Shown: positions 50,201 through 62,550, numbered from the stretch's first letter. The stretch is DNA of 64,000 bases from Mortierella sp. BCC40632 (GCA_011634665.1 WAEK01000002.1:765001-829000), one strand, 5' to 3'. Numbers and translations are program-made. Notes: a model not told the origin generated them from the sequence alone.

Positions 50201-50972
50201 GCAGGAAGACTCAGTGGGATCAGATCTGGAAGAGTAGGACCACAATCAAATGTCCAGACCGGGCTGCCAACCGGGGTTCCTGACGCTATGCTACCTTCTC
50301 TCATTTGCTGTGAAGTAGATGTCTCTTCTGCATCGGGCCGCTGATTTGAGTCTAAAGCAGGATACCAAGAATCGGAAACAACAATGGTTAGCAAAGAGTC
50401 GTTGAAATGAATTTGTAGTACTAAAAAAAAAAGAGCAGAAGGTACAAAAAGCTCGAGTGATCGATACCGTTGGGCGGCCGCACTCCCAATGACTGAAGCT
50501 TGCTTGTACAGGCCAACATGATATCATAGGAGCTATTCCTGATTAGATTGCCTACGCGAGCAGGCAGCTTGCATGTTGGACATTTGCACAGAGTTCCTAA
50601 CACCGGCTCAATACACTGTCTATTGACAAAAAAGAAAAGAAGCAGCCGAGGAAGAAACGATGAAAACCAAACTTCCTCTTGGTTTGCTCTCTTTACTACA
50701 GTAGCACTCTGAACTTACTGACAGAAGTGATGACCACATTCCTTGACGGTGTAGGTTTCCCTAAGTTCCTTTCCACTGCATGGGCAGTCCACGCGGCATT
50801 AAGAACAAAATAGAAGTTGAGCGAATGAAACACGGTTGAGCTCAGTGGCTACTAGTCGATCCAAGACGAAAAATGAAAAAAAAAAAAAAAAAAAAAGGGT
50901 GCATTACCACAAAGGGCACAAGAAGAGACTTCGTAGGTGCTGTAGTGCGTTATCAAATGGGGTCGCAGCCAT
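47212..50972 (-). CDS. BRCA1/BARD1-like protein: N-terminal RING, zinc ribbon, tandem BRCT
   Basis: Predicted DNA-damage E3 ubiquitin ligase. Six exons: 50908-50972, 50719-50775, 50468-50619, 49711-50351, 48055-49560 and 47212-47886; all phases join and give 1031 aa. The RING starts at residue 19: CPLCGKELRETYTVKECGHH, then FCQQC and CKCPTCKLPARV, split over three exons. It is preceded by an amphipathic helix (NALQHLRSLF) and followed by NSSYDIMLACTSKLQSL, like the BARD1/BRCA1 helices. A Gln/Ser-rich linker holds a Cys4 ribbon (C452, C455, C471, C474). BRCT1 (about 660-792) has FTGL, QKYLFGMLSNTWIVRYEWF and YLIQGD. BRCT2 (808-1031) has RLFGSCRMFFYGDF and VQYGGA, with long inserts. T667-G668 and K749 align with BRCA1 phosphopeptide-binding S1655-G1656 and K1702. 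No ankyrin repeats. Confidence 0.88.
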
Positions 50973-51132
50973 GGTGATGGCTGCGCATGAAATGGGATGA
51001 AGAAACAAAAAGAACAAAGGAGACACGATGCATCATTTGCGGAAATGCGTTGTTTGCCACGATCGGACTGTTGAACGCCACCAAATTTGCTCTCCTCCCC
51101 CACCCCTCCTCGTGCTGTTTTTAAAAAAAACT

Positions 51133-53262
51133 TTACTTTTTGTTTTCTATGACCTTTACTTTTGGATCACGTCGCGATCCCCAACCTTCTGGTCCTCTAA
51201 CCTCGTCGTTCTTGGGCGGGAATTCAGCCTCAAAATTACGTCGCGAGATGGCATAAGTGGCATCAATCATAAGGATGATTTCACCAATGCCATAGACAAG
51301 TCCGATAGCATAGAAAAAGTTAGCGTTGCCACTTCCGACATAGATCCAGAGATACCAGAATACGGGGGCAAGGAATGACGAATACAGGTACAGGTTGACA
51401 ATCAAGAATGTATAGCGCATGTCTATTCGTAATTGAAAATAAAAGCAAGCGGTCAGTTGTCTGGAATAGAAGGGCGGATTTTAGACCACTATGACGCTCA
51501 GATTCCACCAAGATTTACTTACATTGAAAGATCTCGGAGCTGAGAGGCAGAAGGCCCAAGTACAAGGCAGCATCTCCAACTGCTGGGTATCCTTTGAACG
51601 TTCCAATGATAGCACTCAACAGGAACGCTACATACAACGGGTATTTTCTAAAACAGATCCAAGCGTTCAGTCAATTGGCTACACTCTATAACCGAAAGCA
51701 GGAAACACTAACTCAAGAAAGACATATACCTCAGCTTGAGAGCAACTGGCACAGCAAAGATAAAGACATGGATCTGGAAGACGATCAAGAAGAAGGGTCT
51801 AAATTGATCAAACATCTCGATGAAGAAATACCACAGCAAGCCCAGGTTCGGCGTCAAGTCTGCGACTCTGAAGCTATTAAAAAAAAAAAAAACAGAATAG
51901 GAAACCGTGAATATATAAAGTGAGTCTTAAAAAGAGAAAACGGGACCTTCAATGGACGTTCGAGAGTGTAACAGTAGTATCGAGAGAAGTCATACATGGT
52001 TCCATAGACACTTCCAAAGAATCCTACTCCATCCACCAACAAAGCTGAAAGACCAAAAAATGCAGACAAGAATGTGATATAGAGGCCGACACTTTGACCA
52101 GCAACCTTCTATATTATCGGGGGGAATGGAAAGAGTCCAATGTCAGTACGAGAAATGGCAGGATGATTATTTTCGTCATGCTCCAGGAGGTGCAGCTAGC
52201 TCAAATCATATCAAGTGGATTTACCCTCTGCAAGGTAATGTCCGACTGGTTGCGGTTGAGCAACAGGATGACTGGGATAATGATGATTGCTGGATACACT
52301 GACAGGTAGGACGCCAATGCAACACTAAACATGGCAAAGCTGATATTGCCTAATTTTCATGATGTGACCTTAAATGTGAATATCCATCCTCATATGAACT
52401 CACTTCAGGTCGGACAAAACTTCTCAAGATAAACTAGTCACTCACCTCGCATTCCCATCAGGATACTCGCGACTACAGAGATGTTGGAAAAGAGAATAGT
52501 ACTCCTGCCAATACAACTTGCAATCGAAAACGGGTTGAAAAGGTAAAGCGCAGCAACCTTGGCGCCATTTAGGCCAGGCTCCTCAAACTTTCCTCCATAC
52601 AGACGAATTTTCTTTGCTGTCTCTGCTTCTTTGTCCTTCAGTTGCGTGATTCGAAGAAGCATCAGTCCAACCATGATATCGCCGATGGAGAACAACAGTT
52701 TGATAAGGATGGGGCTATTGGTGATCGGATAGAATAGTCCTAGTAGCAGTGGAGCCTAGAGAGGTATTGAAGGCGATTGTTGGTCAGAGATCCTCCATGG
52801 TATCCTGGCTGTTATTGGCAAGCCTCATTGTAGTCCTACCTGATGGAATACACCTCCGTCATATGGAGGCACGCCGTTCCTGAACAGAAAGACACCTTCG
52901 GACACTAGCATTCATATTGCGGACAGAATCACAATAATCCGTAAGGTGAGTGAATTCAAGGCTGATCTTTTTCTGTCAATACACTGGGCACTTGAAAAAA
53001 GAGCTCCTAGGATCAATGCTGTAGCCTTACTTCTCTTGAAACTGGTGACAGGTGTCGATATCTCGACCCGATCCCCTAAAAATTCAGATAGCCCTGGAAC
53101 CTGGAAGAGTATCAGGCGGAGGATGAGAGCTAGTCCGAAGACCATGTGGGCAGCAGCGGCCTCCGACATGCCGGACTTTTTCGTTGTCGAGGATATAGAT
53201 GGTTCTGATGATGATGATAACTTGGCCATGGATGCCTCATGATCCCGTTTGGGTTGTGACAT
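51133..53262 (-). CDS. GAB1: GPI transamidase subunit PIG-U/Gab1
   Basis: Multi-spanning ER membrane subunit of GPI transamidase, which attaches GPI anchors to proteins. Eight exons: 53031-53262, 52840-52904, 52446-52755, 52225-52349, 51942-52108, 51730-51873, 51523-51647 and 51133-51422; 485 aa (human 435). The joins rebuild the family landmarks: [90 protein letters not shown] and [20 protein letters not shown]. The fifth intron is short (68 bp) with a weak GTTTTC donor; it was chosen by phase, and that boundary is the least certain. The N-terminal 35 residues are polar and extra compared with animal proteins. The start lies about 290 bp before the next homologous feature-free stretch; its promoter must be in 53263-53851. 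Confidence 0.92.
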
Positions 53263-53851
53263 GGCGCGTTGGACTAAGGTGACTTCTTGAACTTACATGC
53301 AGATGTGATACCATCATTTAGATGGTGGCGGACAATGGCCCCAGCCACGTCACAAATATCGCAATTGCTGCGCGGTGCGGCCATGCTGCCAGGGGCTACT
53401 TGAACTGAAGAAGAGGGGTTGGCTCAAAGGCACTTTTCAGCTGTGTCTCCAGGCTGGAGATATTTTTGGTCTTTGTTGATGATTCAAATGGGACTCAACG
53501 TCCTGCACTCAGTCTTCGCTTATCAGCCTGACTGATAAATACCTCGCATCCTGGACACTTTTTGGGCGTGTAAAACTCGTTTGCTCCAACGACGATTTAT
53601 CTTTTTAACTTTGAAAGATTATTAAACGTGGGGGATGTTCCCTCTAGACCAGAGAGTTGACAGTGGCATTGCCTTTTGCACAAAGTACAACAGAAATGGC
53701 TCAAGCAAAGACAACAGTCGATTCCTATATGTAAATTTGCCCATTCCAACAGTAACTATCACTCTTCATTCGATTGTACTAATTATCCACCAACCATATT
53801 ACACTAACAATCCATAGTCTTGTACTCTTCCTCCTTGGCTCATTTAGTATC
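53263..53851. other. Spacer upstream of PIG-U
   Basis: About 0.6 kb with no gene. It should include the PIG-U promoter and the broken end of the neighbouring transposase remnant. No terminal repeat could be identified. Confidence 0.45.
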
Positions 53852-54790
53852 CTACGCGCGTCTCTTGAATCGCATGCTGTAAACGTTATAGGATTCATCG
53901 AGCCACCTCTCTATTCCCTTGAGGGTCTGGTGACGATCCTTCCAATTGGCACCCCTATCTCGAAGTGGAGGAAAGTCGCTTTCGAGTTCTGATATGCATT
54001 TCCCTCTATTGGTCGGGTCAGCTCTTTTCTGTTCTTCCATCCATCGTTGATGCTTGAAAACAGGCCGATACATTGCTTTCTGTTTTACTGCCAAGCAGTG
54101 AGACGTGCCTTGGGAAGGGGAGGAGACTCGGGAAGTAAGCATGCGTTGACAACAAACGCCTGACCAGGGTCAAGTCCAAGAGTCTTGATTTGCTTTGGAT
54201 CATAGTTCCAAAGGTTCGCGACATCTTGCGGCGTCTAGGTAGTGTTGCAGACTTTGGCCAGAAAATAATCAGCTCTCCAAGGGTAGTTGCGACTCGAGGG
54301 GAGGTAGTCTTCACGATTTGATTGGGAAACTGCCCGACCAGACTGACTACAGCTCTTTCAGATTGAGTCCGAGAAAGCAAATCCAGTTGCCTTCAGTCAG
54401 GGTATTGTCACGAAGGATGTTGCCTTTTCGCACGTATTAAGCCAGTCTCACATCAGTCTTGACTCTAGCCTTGGCAACATCTGAAAGTGACCTCGTGATC
54501 AGAAAGCCTGCCCTCTTTGGATATGATGAAGTTCTGCACTTCCAGTTGTGCTATCCGAAGCATGGATGTATTCGGGAAACCTGGACTCGCCAATTGCCGT
54601 CCTATTTTCTTCCTGTGCCCTTTTCAGTCCGAGCTCTCTCACGGTGAACGATCCAAAACGACGCTCTACAAGTGCCAGAGGAACAAACCGGCGACTGAAC
54701 CTACCAGTCTTGACCAAGGCAATGTAGCTCTCGATGGCGGATCTGTCTTTGTTGATGGTGATGCTGATATCCTTGGAGAGCAACCCTCAG
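53852..54790 (-). pseudogene. Decayed TnpB/Fanzor-like transposase remnant
   Basis: A reverse-strand coding trace is broken by stops (TAA 54437-54439, TAG 54347-54349, TAG 54235-54237) and at least two frameshifts, one near 54120. Readable pieces in order are ESYIALVKTGRFSRRFVPLA, then RNYPWRADYFLAKVCNT, QDVANLWNYDPKQIKTLGLD, DPGQAFVVNACLLP and LAVKQKAMYRPVFKHQRWME, and the trace stops at SMRFKRRA. The GLDPGQ segment after a hydrophobic lead resembles the first RuvC-like strand of TnpB/Fanzor proteins. The part that would hold the later RuvC residues and zinc ribbon is missing. Assignment to that family rests on my recollection of similar proteins in Mucoromycota and is an inference. That it is a dead coding sequence is clear. 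Confidence 0.6.
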
Positions 54791-55055
54791 CTGCAGTTAC
54801 TGTAGCCACACTATTATGGCGAAGTTAGAGAGGGGGAAAGGTCTTGGGTGAGGAGGAGCGGTGTGCTGTGCTCAATAGTGACCTGAAAAAAAAAAAAAAA
54901 TGAAGCGGGTGACGTCGCTCGTGTGTGTGTGTGTGTGTCTCCTTCCCCATTACCTTTGCGACGACACCTCTCTCTCTCTCTCTCTACATTCCCTTTGATC
55001 CCTGCTGTGCCGCGACGCCCTTCTCTCTAACCCGTGGATACCCGACTTGACAGCA

Positions 55056-58000
55056 ATGGCTACTGATAACCGAACTTTCCTCGAGATGCTGCAGGGTGGC
55101 GCTGGCCAGGGGCAGCAGCAGCCGCAGCAACAGCAACAGCAGCAGATTTCGCCTGCCCAGGCGCCAGGCCAGGGTCAGTTCCCACATGGACTCCCTCACC
55201 AGCACAGCTCGCCGATCAACGAGATGTCGATGCCACCACCCCCGCCAATGTCACATCCATTTTTCCCAGGTATGGGGTCCACACCACCACCACCCATGGG
55301 AATGATGCCGGGTCTTGGATTCAATCCACAGCAACAGCCGCCGATGCCGCACCCCCAGCAACCAAGGATGGATCAGCAGCATCAGATGCTTCTGCAACTG
55401 ATGCAAGGTGGTGGTGGGCAACAGCAGCGAGGGCCTCCAATGGGGCCCTATCCTACGGGTCTCCTTCCTCCCCAGAGCCGGCCACCGCCGCCAGGCAACG
55501 CGTTAGCGTCTCTGCTTCAGAGCTTGAACCAGCCTGCGTCCTCGACCGCGTCACCGACGATCTCGTCCACGGGAGGAACCTTCGGCGGACCATCTTCACA
55601 GCCACCTCTTCCCACGCCTCCACTTCCAACACAGGGCTCGCAACACCAGTCGCTGCCACACACACCCCCAGCCCAGGCAGACCTCCAGGCGAGCACAGAA
55701 AGTCTGAAGATGGCACTCTTTGGTGGATCAAAGCCCGAACCAACAGCTCAACAAAAGACTGAAGACCTGAAGATGGCGCTCTTTGGACCTCGACCAGACC
55801 TTGCACACCCACAACCAAGTCCCAAGAAAGAAGAAGTGTAAATACCGCACCGCATTCTCACGCCTGTTTGTGTGCATCGCTGTTTGCTGATACCTTTTGC
55901 AATCTTGGTTGTTAATCCTTTCTATCGATCAATCTATTTTTTTTTCTATCAATTCGTGATTCATGATATGCTCAGTAATCTACTGGCAATGCTTCAAAAG
56001 TCATCCAACACTTCTTCGCCAACACCCTCTTATCCAGATCCAGCAACTGAGAGCATGGTAGAGCCCAAGACAGTAGACCTAAAGAAAGAAGGTGCCCACA
56101 AGACTGCTTCGTCGTCCAAGGATACTACACCTCAATCGATATCCAAGGCCAAGTTTACCTATGTCAACCCATTTAACTCGTTTACGAGCTCCGCTGCAGC
56201 GATAAATGCGAACGCAAACACTAGTTCAGTAACGGCAACTACGACAACGACGACCTCGCAGACTATCGCCACTTCCTCTGCCACTGTAACGGCTAGCTCA
56301 CCTCCCGTCCAGTCAAGAACGACAACACCCGTATCTGGGCATCAGGATAGCATTCAGAGTGGTACTAACAGTGCTGTGTCTAAGAGACCATCTACAGCAA
56401 ATCCTGTGCCGCGTCGTGAAACGCCAACGCATGGAGAGAATGAAGGAACAGGCCGTACTCATGAGCGTGATCAGAAGCGGTACCAAGTCGATCAGCTCCT
56501 TCCCCCACACTCGGCCTGGAATCACCGAGTCCAGAAGCTTGCCAAGGGAAGCTCGAGGTATGAACAATGAGCTCCAGACTTGGACAAATTAGGCTAGCTT
56601 GTTGCTTGCATACTGATCTATTTAAGGATGAGCTAGGAGTGACGACTGACTGACAGAATTATTTGTGATTTGATTGAATAGTATTCCTGACGGTGTTTAC
56701 CTCACCCATCCCAAAGTCACTTCCAACATCTACGACACTGGGCTTGATAACCTGGACGCGATTTTTTCTGAAGATTTAGAAACTATCCCAATTACCCTTA
56801 TTCCAACTGATGTTGAATATAATACTGGCAAGATGGTGGCTGTGAGCAAAGGATATATCAGCTATGCGGCCAAAGGTATTGTTGTTATGCCGACTCATTT
56901 GGCATGCAATTGAACCCCTCCCCCCACTTTCTCTTATTCTAACACTTTTAATATATTATCCATCAAAAATAACCCAATAGGTGGAAAGATCCGAGTCCTT
57001 CAACAAGCGCATGGACACAGGACCCTTCTCCGAGGACATTCCGATCAAGTGATTGATATGGGATTCTCGTCTCCTATCACAAACGACCCCTCGGCATCTC
57101 AGCTCTTGGTGAGCGTCGGCAGGGACAGCAAGGTTATCATCTGGAACCTCTCTGGATCCGATATTGACTCGACCGACATTGCCCACTCAAAATACATGGA
57201 GCTGGTCGGTGTCGCACAAGCAGACCAGCCTCGGTACAGTCGAGCTGTATGGAGTCCAACTCAGTCCTCGACATTGGCCCTTGTAAATAACGATGACCAC
57301 CTAGTGTTGATTGTCGACATCCAGAGTTTGATGAACTCACAGTCTTCCACAGTTCTTGATGAGGCTCAATTCCTTGAGCATGCTATTGTGATCTCTGCAC
57401 ATGATCAGGTAAATAGAATGAAAACTATTATTAGTATTTTCTTACCAGAGATACAGTCCGTTAGACTGACTTGAGCTGTAAAAGAGAGAAACTAACACCT
57501 TTTCTTGTCCTGATCCTTCTACTAAATAGACAATCAATGATATTACCTTCTCACCAGATGGCACTGTCATTGTCACAGCTAGCGAGGATGGCACCATCAA
57601 GTACTGGGCAATCAACGCAACTTCGGCTACACTCCTTCACGAATTTGTTCCGCACGGAGGTCTTGGTGTCACGAACGCCATGTTCATCGACGAGGTCGAA
57701 AAGTCAGCCGCTCGGTGTCTTGTAACGGCTTGTCGTCGTGGAACAGAATTGAGTCTTTGGGATGTCACTGGATCTAGTCCATTAGATCTCTTTATCTTCA
57801 AAGAACCTCCTTCTTCGGCCCGTCGGTCATCTCTCGGGAAGGCTGCCTCGAGGCTGCAGGATATGAGAATGTTCAATTTCATGGGATATGACTTTGAAAC
57901 CTCAAGTCTTGTCCTGGCCAATAGTGCACGTTTGTCTCTCTTTGGACTTAAGATCAGTGTCTCATCATCTTCAGGAACTGCCCGCGGTGGTGCCCCACCT

Positions 58001-60499
58001 CCTCCAGGCTCTTCAAGCCAGGCACAGTATATCAAATCAAGACTTTTGGCAGGAGATGGAGCCTCCTGCGGCGCCAAGTTTGAATTTATGATCGAGTACC
58101 CTATGCCACAACAGGTGATCAGTTTTGTCGTAATCCCAGATTCCTCGCCAGAGTACAATGGCTTTTCTGTTTACTGTATTCAAGCCAAGGCTGTACAGCA
58201 ATATATTATCAAGGGGCTCGAACCTCACGACAAGCATAAGTGCCATACCTTTACCACTTCGCCACCTGCCTCCAAGGCAGCAGAGACCAAAGGAAAACCA
58301 GGCAGCAAGCAAGCCGCTACCTCGGCTACATCTACTGGTGTACTGCCTGGTGCTGGGGGTTCAAAGACGGCTGGTTCGTCGGCAGCCAAGGGACCCGAGG
58401 CAGCTGAGTCTACTCCTGCCAAGGATGATCAGGCTACAGAACAAGCCGTAGGCACGCAGTCATCTGCAACGGAGACTGCGACAACAGAGAAGGAGCCAGA
58501 AAAGTCTCTGAAACTTCACGGTCCAGTGATTAACGGGGCAATTGCAAAATTGAAGGAGAAGAAGAGGAACGCTGCCGCTGCTGCTGCTGCTGCTACTGTC
58601 CCGGCTCCTAGTTCTGCTACAGTTTTGGGCACAGAGACTCAAGGAGGAGTGATTGAAGGTGGTGACAAGAAGGAGTCGCCCAAGATGGTGACGCCCGGCC
58701 GCATGGGCCGTAAAGGCAGCCAAGACATGTCGGCTCAAGAAACTGCATCTGGCGCATCTACTAAGAAGGACAAGTCGGGACCATCCGAGTCGTCCAAGCG
58801 TGGTGGAGGAGCAGGCGCTAGCGGAGGCGGTGGACGACAACAAGCGACTCGTCAACAGGAGCAGTTCAGCTCCAATTCTTCGGCCACTAGTTCAACTACA
58901 GGTCTCCAAGCACAGACATCCCCACCCTTGTCGACAAACGGCCAAGTAACTGTTTCCATTTCAGACTTGCAGACAATGTTGCAGAGCATGGAAGAAAAGA
59001 TCTCCGCTCGAGTCGAGAAGCGATTGAGTGCAGAGCTGGAACAACAGTACCACAAGGTGGAAGAAAATCAATTAATGCGACAGGAAGCAATCTTGAAGAT
59101 GGTTTCCCAGGCATTGAGCACTAATACGGAGCAGGTCCTTGTCCAAACCGTAAACAAGGAGATGCAACAGTCGGTCGTGCCTGCGCTGAACAAGATTGTC
59201 GGGTCAGCCGTGGAGCGTCAGCTCTCACGAACCCTGAATGATATTGTGGCCAAGGTATTTTTCAAAGCAGGGCATAACCCATTAAGAACCAAGAGGTTAA
59301 ATAGCAATTGTTTTTTGTTTTGTTTCCTAGTCTTTTATCGTTACTAACACTGTTATTTTATTAATTGATGGTGATGGTGGACCTAATAGACATTGCCTAC
59401 CTCCATTGAGTCTGCGGTGAACGAACAAGTCGAGCGGGTGCTTGGCAGCTCGGCATTCATGAGCAAGTTGACGAACCAGGTGGCAACGACCATCAAACCC
59501 TCGATTGAAGAATCGTTCAAGGACAGCTTCTCAAAGGTGCTAATCCCTTCGTACCAAAAGGCGACGCAGGCCATGTTCCAGCAGATGCATTCGGCATTCC
59601 TCGGTGGAATTGAAGATCTGACCAAAGTAGCAGGCAGGGATATTGAGACCACTGGAGAGCTGGTGACGAGTTTGAATAGAGTTGCTTCAACAGTGGATGC
59701 GATGCAAGGTCAGCTCACACAAGTGACAAGAGTGCAGTCGTATGGACTCTCCCACCCCCATCACCCAATGGATATGGGCGCTTCAGGAATGCAACCTGCA
59801 TTCAGCTCCAATCCTGCACAGGATCATCGTCGCAGTGTAGCCAACGGGCTTCAGCGCGCCCTTCAGGGTGAAGAACACGTCAATGTAGGAGCCGCAGTGG
59901 GAGCAGGAGATCAGGGGTCAAGGAGGACGTCTCAACAGATGAGCTCGCCAACGGAATCTAGACAACAGCAACAGAGCACCACATTTGATCAGCTCATTGC
60001 TTATGGCGATTACGAAAAGGCATTTACGCAGGCACTGTCGACCAATGATGGGAATGTTGTTTTCCAACTCTGCTCCAAAGTGTCTCCAAGAGCCGTCTTC
60101 CAGGCCACAGCAGCCAATCCGTCAGGCACGTTGAGCCAGCCAGTGCTTTTGGCGTTGACGCACCATCTTGCGAATGAGGAGACGTCTAGTCAGACCAGCG
60201 TAGGAACTGGAGCTTCAGGCGCTGTGAATGGAAATCAAAGTAACCTGGGAATCAAATTGACATGGTTGCAAGAAATCTTTTTGCGACTGAACCCTCGCGA
60301 CCCAATGTTGGTCGAACATATGTCACGGATCCTGCCTATTGTACAAGCAAGACTTGAAGGGGTTTATGTGGAGGTGACCAAGGATGGTGAGCCAAGTCCT
60401 CATACGAACGCACTGCAATTGCTGTTGAGATATATCGCGTCAATGATGCAGCAGTTGCGGCAGCAACAACCACCCCGAGGCCCATCACAGCAGCAGTAG
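55056..60499 (+). CDS. EDC4: Enhancer of mRNA decapping 4 (EDC4/Ge-1/Varicose-like)
   Basis: Scaffold of the decapping complex in P-bodies. Six exons: 55056-55837, 55976-56557, 56682-56875, 56981-57408, 57530-59254 and 59390-60499; 1606 aa. Residues 1-450 are Gln/Pro/Gly- then Ser/Thr-rich and carry repeated short hydrophobic motifs. A WD40 propeller begins after the third exon: VLQQAHGHRTLLRGHSDQVI, then VSVGRDSKVIIWNL, ITFSPDGTVIVTASEDGTIK and CLVTACRRGTELSLWDVTG. A long Ala/Ser/Gln-rich linker follows. The C-terminus is helical (ARVEKRLSAELEQQYHKVEE, then VNEQVERVLGSSAF) and ends in the alpha-alpha repeat AYGDYEKAFTQALST, NVVFQLCSKV, as in Ge-1. The first intron is phase 2 (EE-V-NLLAML), which shows that the Gln-rich N-terminus belongs to this gene. 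The ATG at 55056 is the first in frame. Confidence 0.92.
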
Positions 60500-60582
60500 T
60501 CAACGGTAGTTGGAAAAAGCAGTTGTCTATCGTCTCCTTTTTTTTCATAGTGGAATCATTACTAAAGTAACCATGCACCGGG

Positions 60583-60632
60583 AAAGAAAAGAAAAGAAAA
60601 GAAAAGAAAAGAAAAGAAAAGAAAAGAAAAGA
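60583..60632. repeat. (GAAAA)n pentamer microsatellite
   Basis: About ten near-perfect copies, starting 84 bp after the EDC4 stop codon, so probably within the 3' UTR. Confidence 0.9.
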
Positions 60633-61236
60633 GAAAGAAAAATGTGACTGAGAAAGAAGATGGATCAAAAGACATTCTCGTACGATGTATGCGCTAGGGA
60701 GAGGAGTGTCTAGAAAAGGGTGAGCGTGGGACCTGCTATGTGATACAATTCGATACCAACTGCTCCCGGGAATTCAATGAGCAAGCTTTCTGTTTAAGGA
60801 TTTAAGAGGCTCAGGGAGATGGAATGATTTTTGTTGGCGTGCATACGTCGCACGTTTTTTTCTTACTTTTTTTTTTTTTATAAAAGTAAAAGTACTTTGT
60901 ATGTATGCAGGAATGAGTGTAAAGAGTCCAAAGAAATGTCCAAAGGTTGACAAATGGTGGGTGATCAAGTCCGATTGTGAGGTAGTGACAACAGCTCTCT
61001 CTCTCTCTCTTTCTTCTTCTCTCTCTTTTTCAATTTTATTTCCTCCATCACCTTCCCTTTCAAATGTCAAGAGAGAGAGAGAGAGAGAGAGAGCTGGGAT
61101 ATCAATCTGTATTGGGCCCAAGAGGTGTTATTAGATCTCTATATCAGATTGCTTGTTTACGGCATTGACTTGACGATCTCTAAATAAACACCTGTCAAAA
61201 AACCCCACCTGTCAATTTTTTATCCACTATCATTCG

Positions 61237-61265
<29 letters not shown>
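61237..61265. repeat. Poly(A) homopolymer, 29 nt
   Basis: Uninterrupted A29 in the spacer after EDC4. Confidence 0.9.
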
Positions 61266-61267
<2 letters not shown>

Positions 61268-62542
61268 AAGACTAGCCTTACGCCTCAGGACCTGGTTTCT
61301 GATTGGAGACAAAACTGGAGGATAAAAAAATACCCTTCTCGATGGAAGTGTTCTGAAGAGAGGAAGAACAACCGCGAGTAACACCGCAGTCTTCTGGAAA
61401 AGCTCCGCTTACAGGACGAAGTGGAGACAAGTACGTGCACGCGTGTGAAGACAGCAATAGAAGACAGGGGTGGGAAGTAGGGGTAGAATTGAGACAGGGC
61501 AAGAAGAGAGATGAGGGGGGGATTGAAAAGAATCAAGTGCTCCTCTACACACGAAAGAAGGAAAGACAACAACAAAAAAGAAGATACAGAGAAGGGAGAG
61601 GAAAGGGGAGAATAGGAGAAAATGGTTGGGGGAGGGAGGTTGGGGGACGGGGGCGGGGGGTGAAGAAACTTAAGGTGAAAAGAAGCGCAGACAGGTTGCC
61701 GTACAAGTAAGGCATCAATAAAGGCCACAGGATAAAGTCAAACCGCGACTAAAAAGTCGAGCATCACTATTGCTCTTGCTAGCGGCCAAATTTCATATGC
61801 GGAGCAAAACAACAAGCTTTTCTTGGATTCCCCGATTTTGACAGGTAGGTGAGTCGCGACAAAAGTATAAAGAGAAGAATGGAAAGAAAATAGCTCACTC
61901 ACTCAGCTCTTACTCTCCAATGACGGATGAGGCATTTTTTAGACCTTTTGACATGCATCTTTGTTGTGTCAACATTAAATCTATGGGAACTGACAAAGAG
62001 GGCTCGGGAAGGACGGAACGAGGCCTTGAGAGAAGTGAGTCTGTCCTCCCCTACCAAAATGAAAAGGAAAAGAAAAGAAAAGAAAAAAAAAGCCCCTGCT
62101 TAAATCTTGTTTGACAGGCTGTTCCAGTCAGAGCGCTCGGGGCGCCTGTCAAACATACGCAACTGCAAGTGAGGGATTTTTTGTTGAGAAGGTTCAGAGT
62201 CCGCTTACTTTGACAGGCCTGTCAATCTTGGCAAGCCATCGTCCCGTCGGTTTGCTTCCCACCTGAGGCCTGTCCACGCCAACCACATACACGATTCTGC
62301 TGGAGTCTTCCCCCGATCCGGGTGCTGAGAGGCCGCAACTAGGCCAGGTGGCAGGCAACAGACGGGTCGATGTGCATGAGAAAAGTGGCGATTTCCTGGT
62401 ACTAACACAACTCTGCATGCCATCGAAGCGGCGAACAAAGGCACTGCAGAAAACATGAGCATGTTGCAGCATTTGACTCTATCCGGGAAGCGCAGCGATG
62501 GGCAGAATGCCGATCCAAATAAAGGACATGTGAGTTCCCGCT

Positions 62543-62550
62543 TATAAAAG
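62543..62550 (+). promoter_or_regulatory. Candidate TATA box of the CDF transporter gene
   Basis: TATAAAAG about 545 bp before the ATG at 63094, followed by a long pyrimidine-rich stretch. If used, the leader is long or contains an intron. Confidence 0.35.

Noticed and set aside
55056..55841. Gln/Pro-rich 5' frame as a separate gene
   Set aside because: The frame ends at an in-frame donor that splices in phase 2 to the next EDC4 exon, so it is the EDC4 N-terminus.
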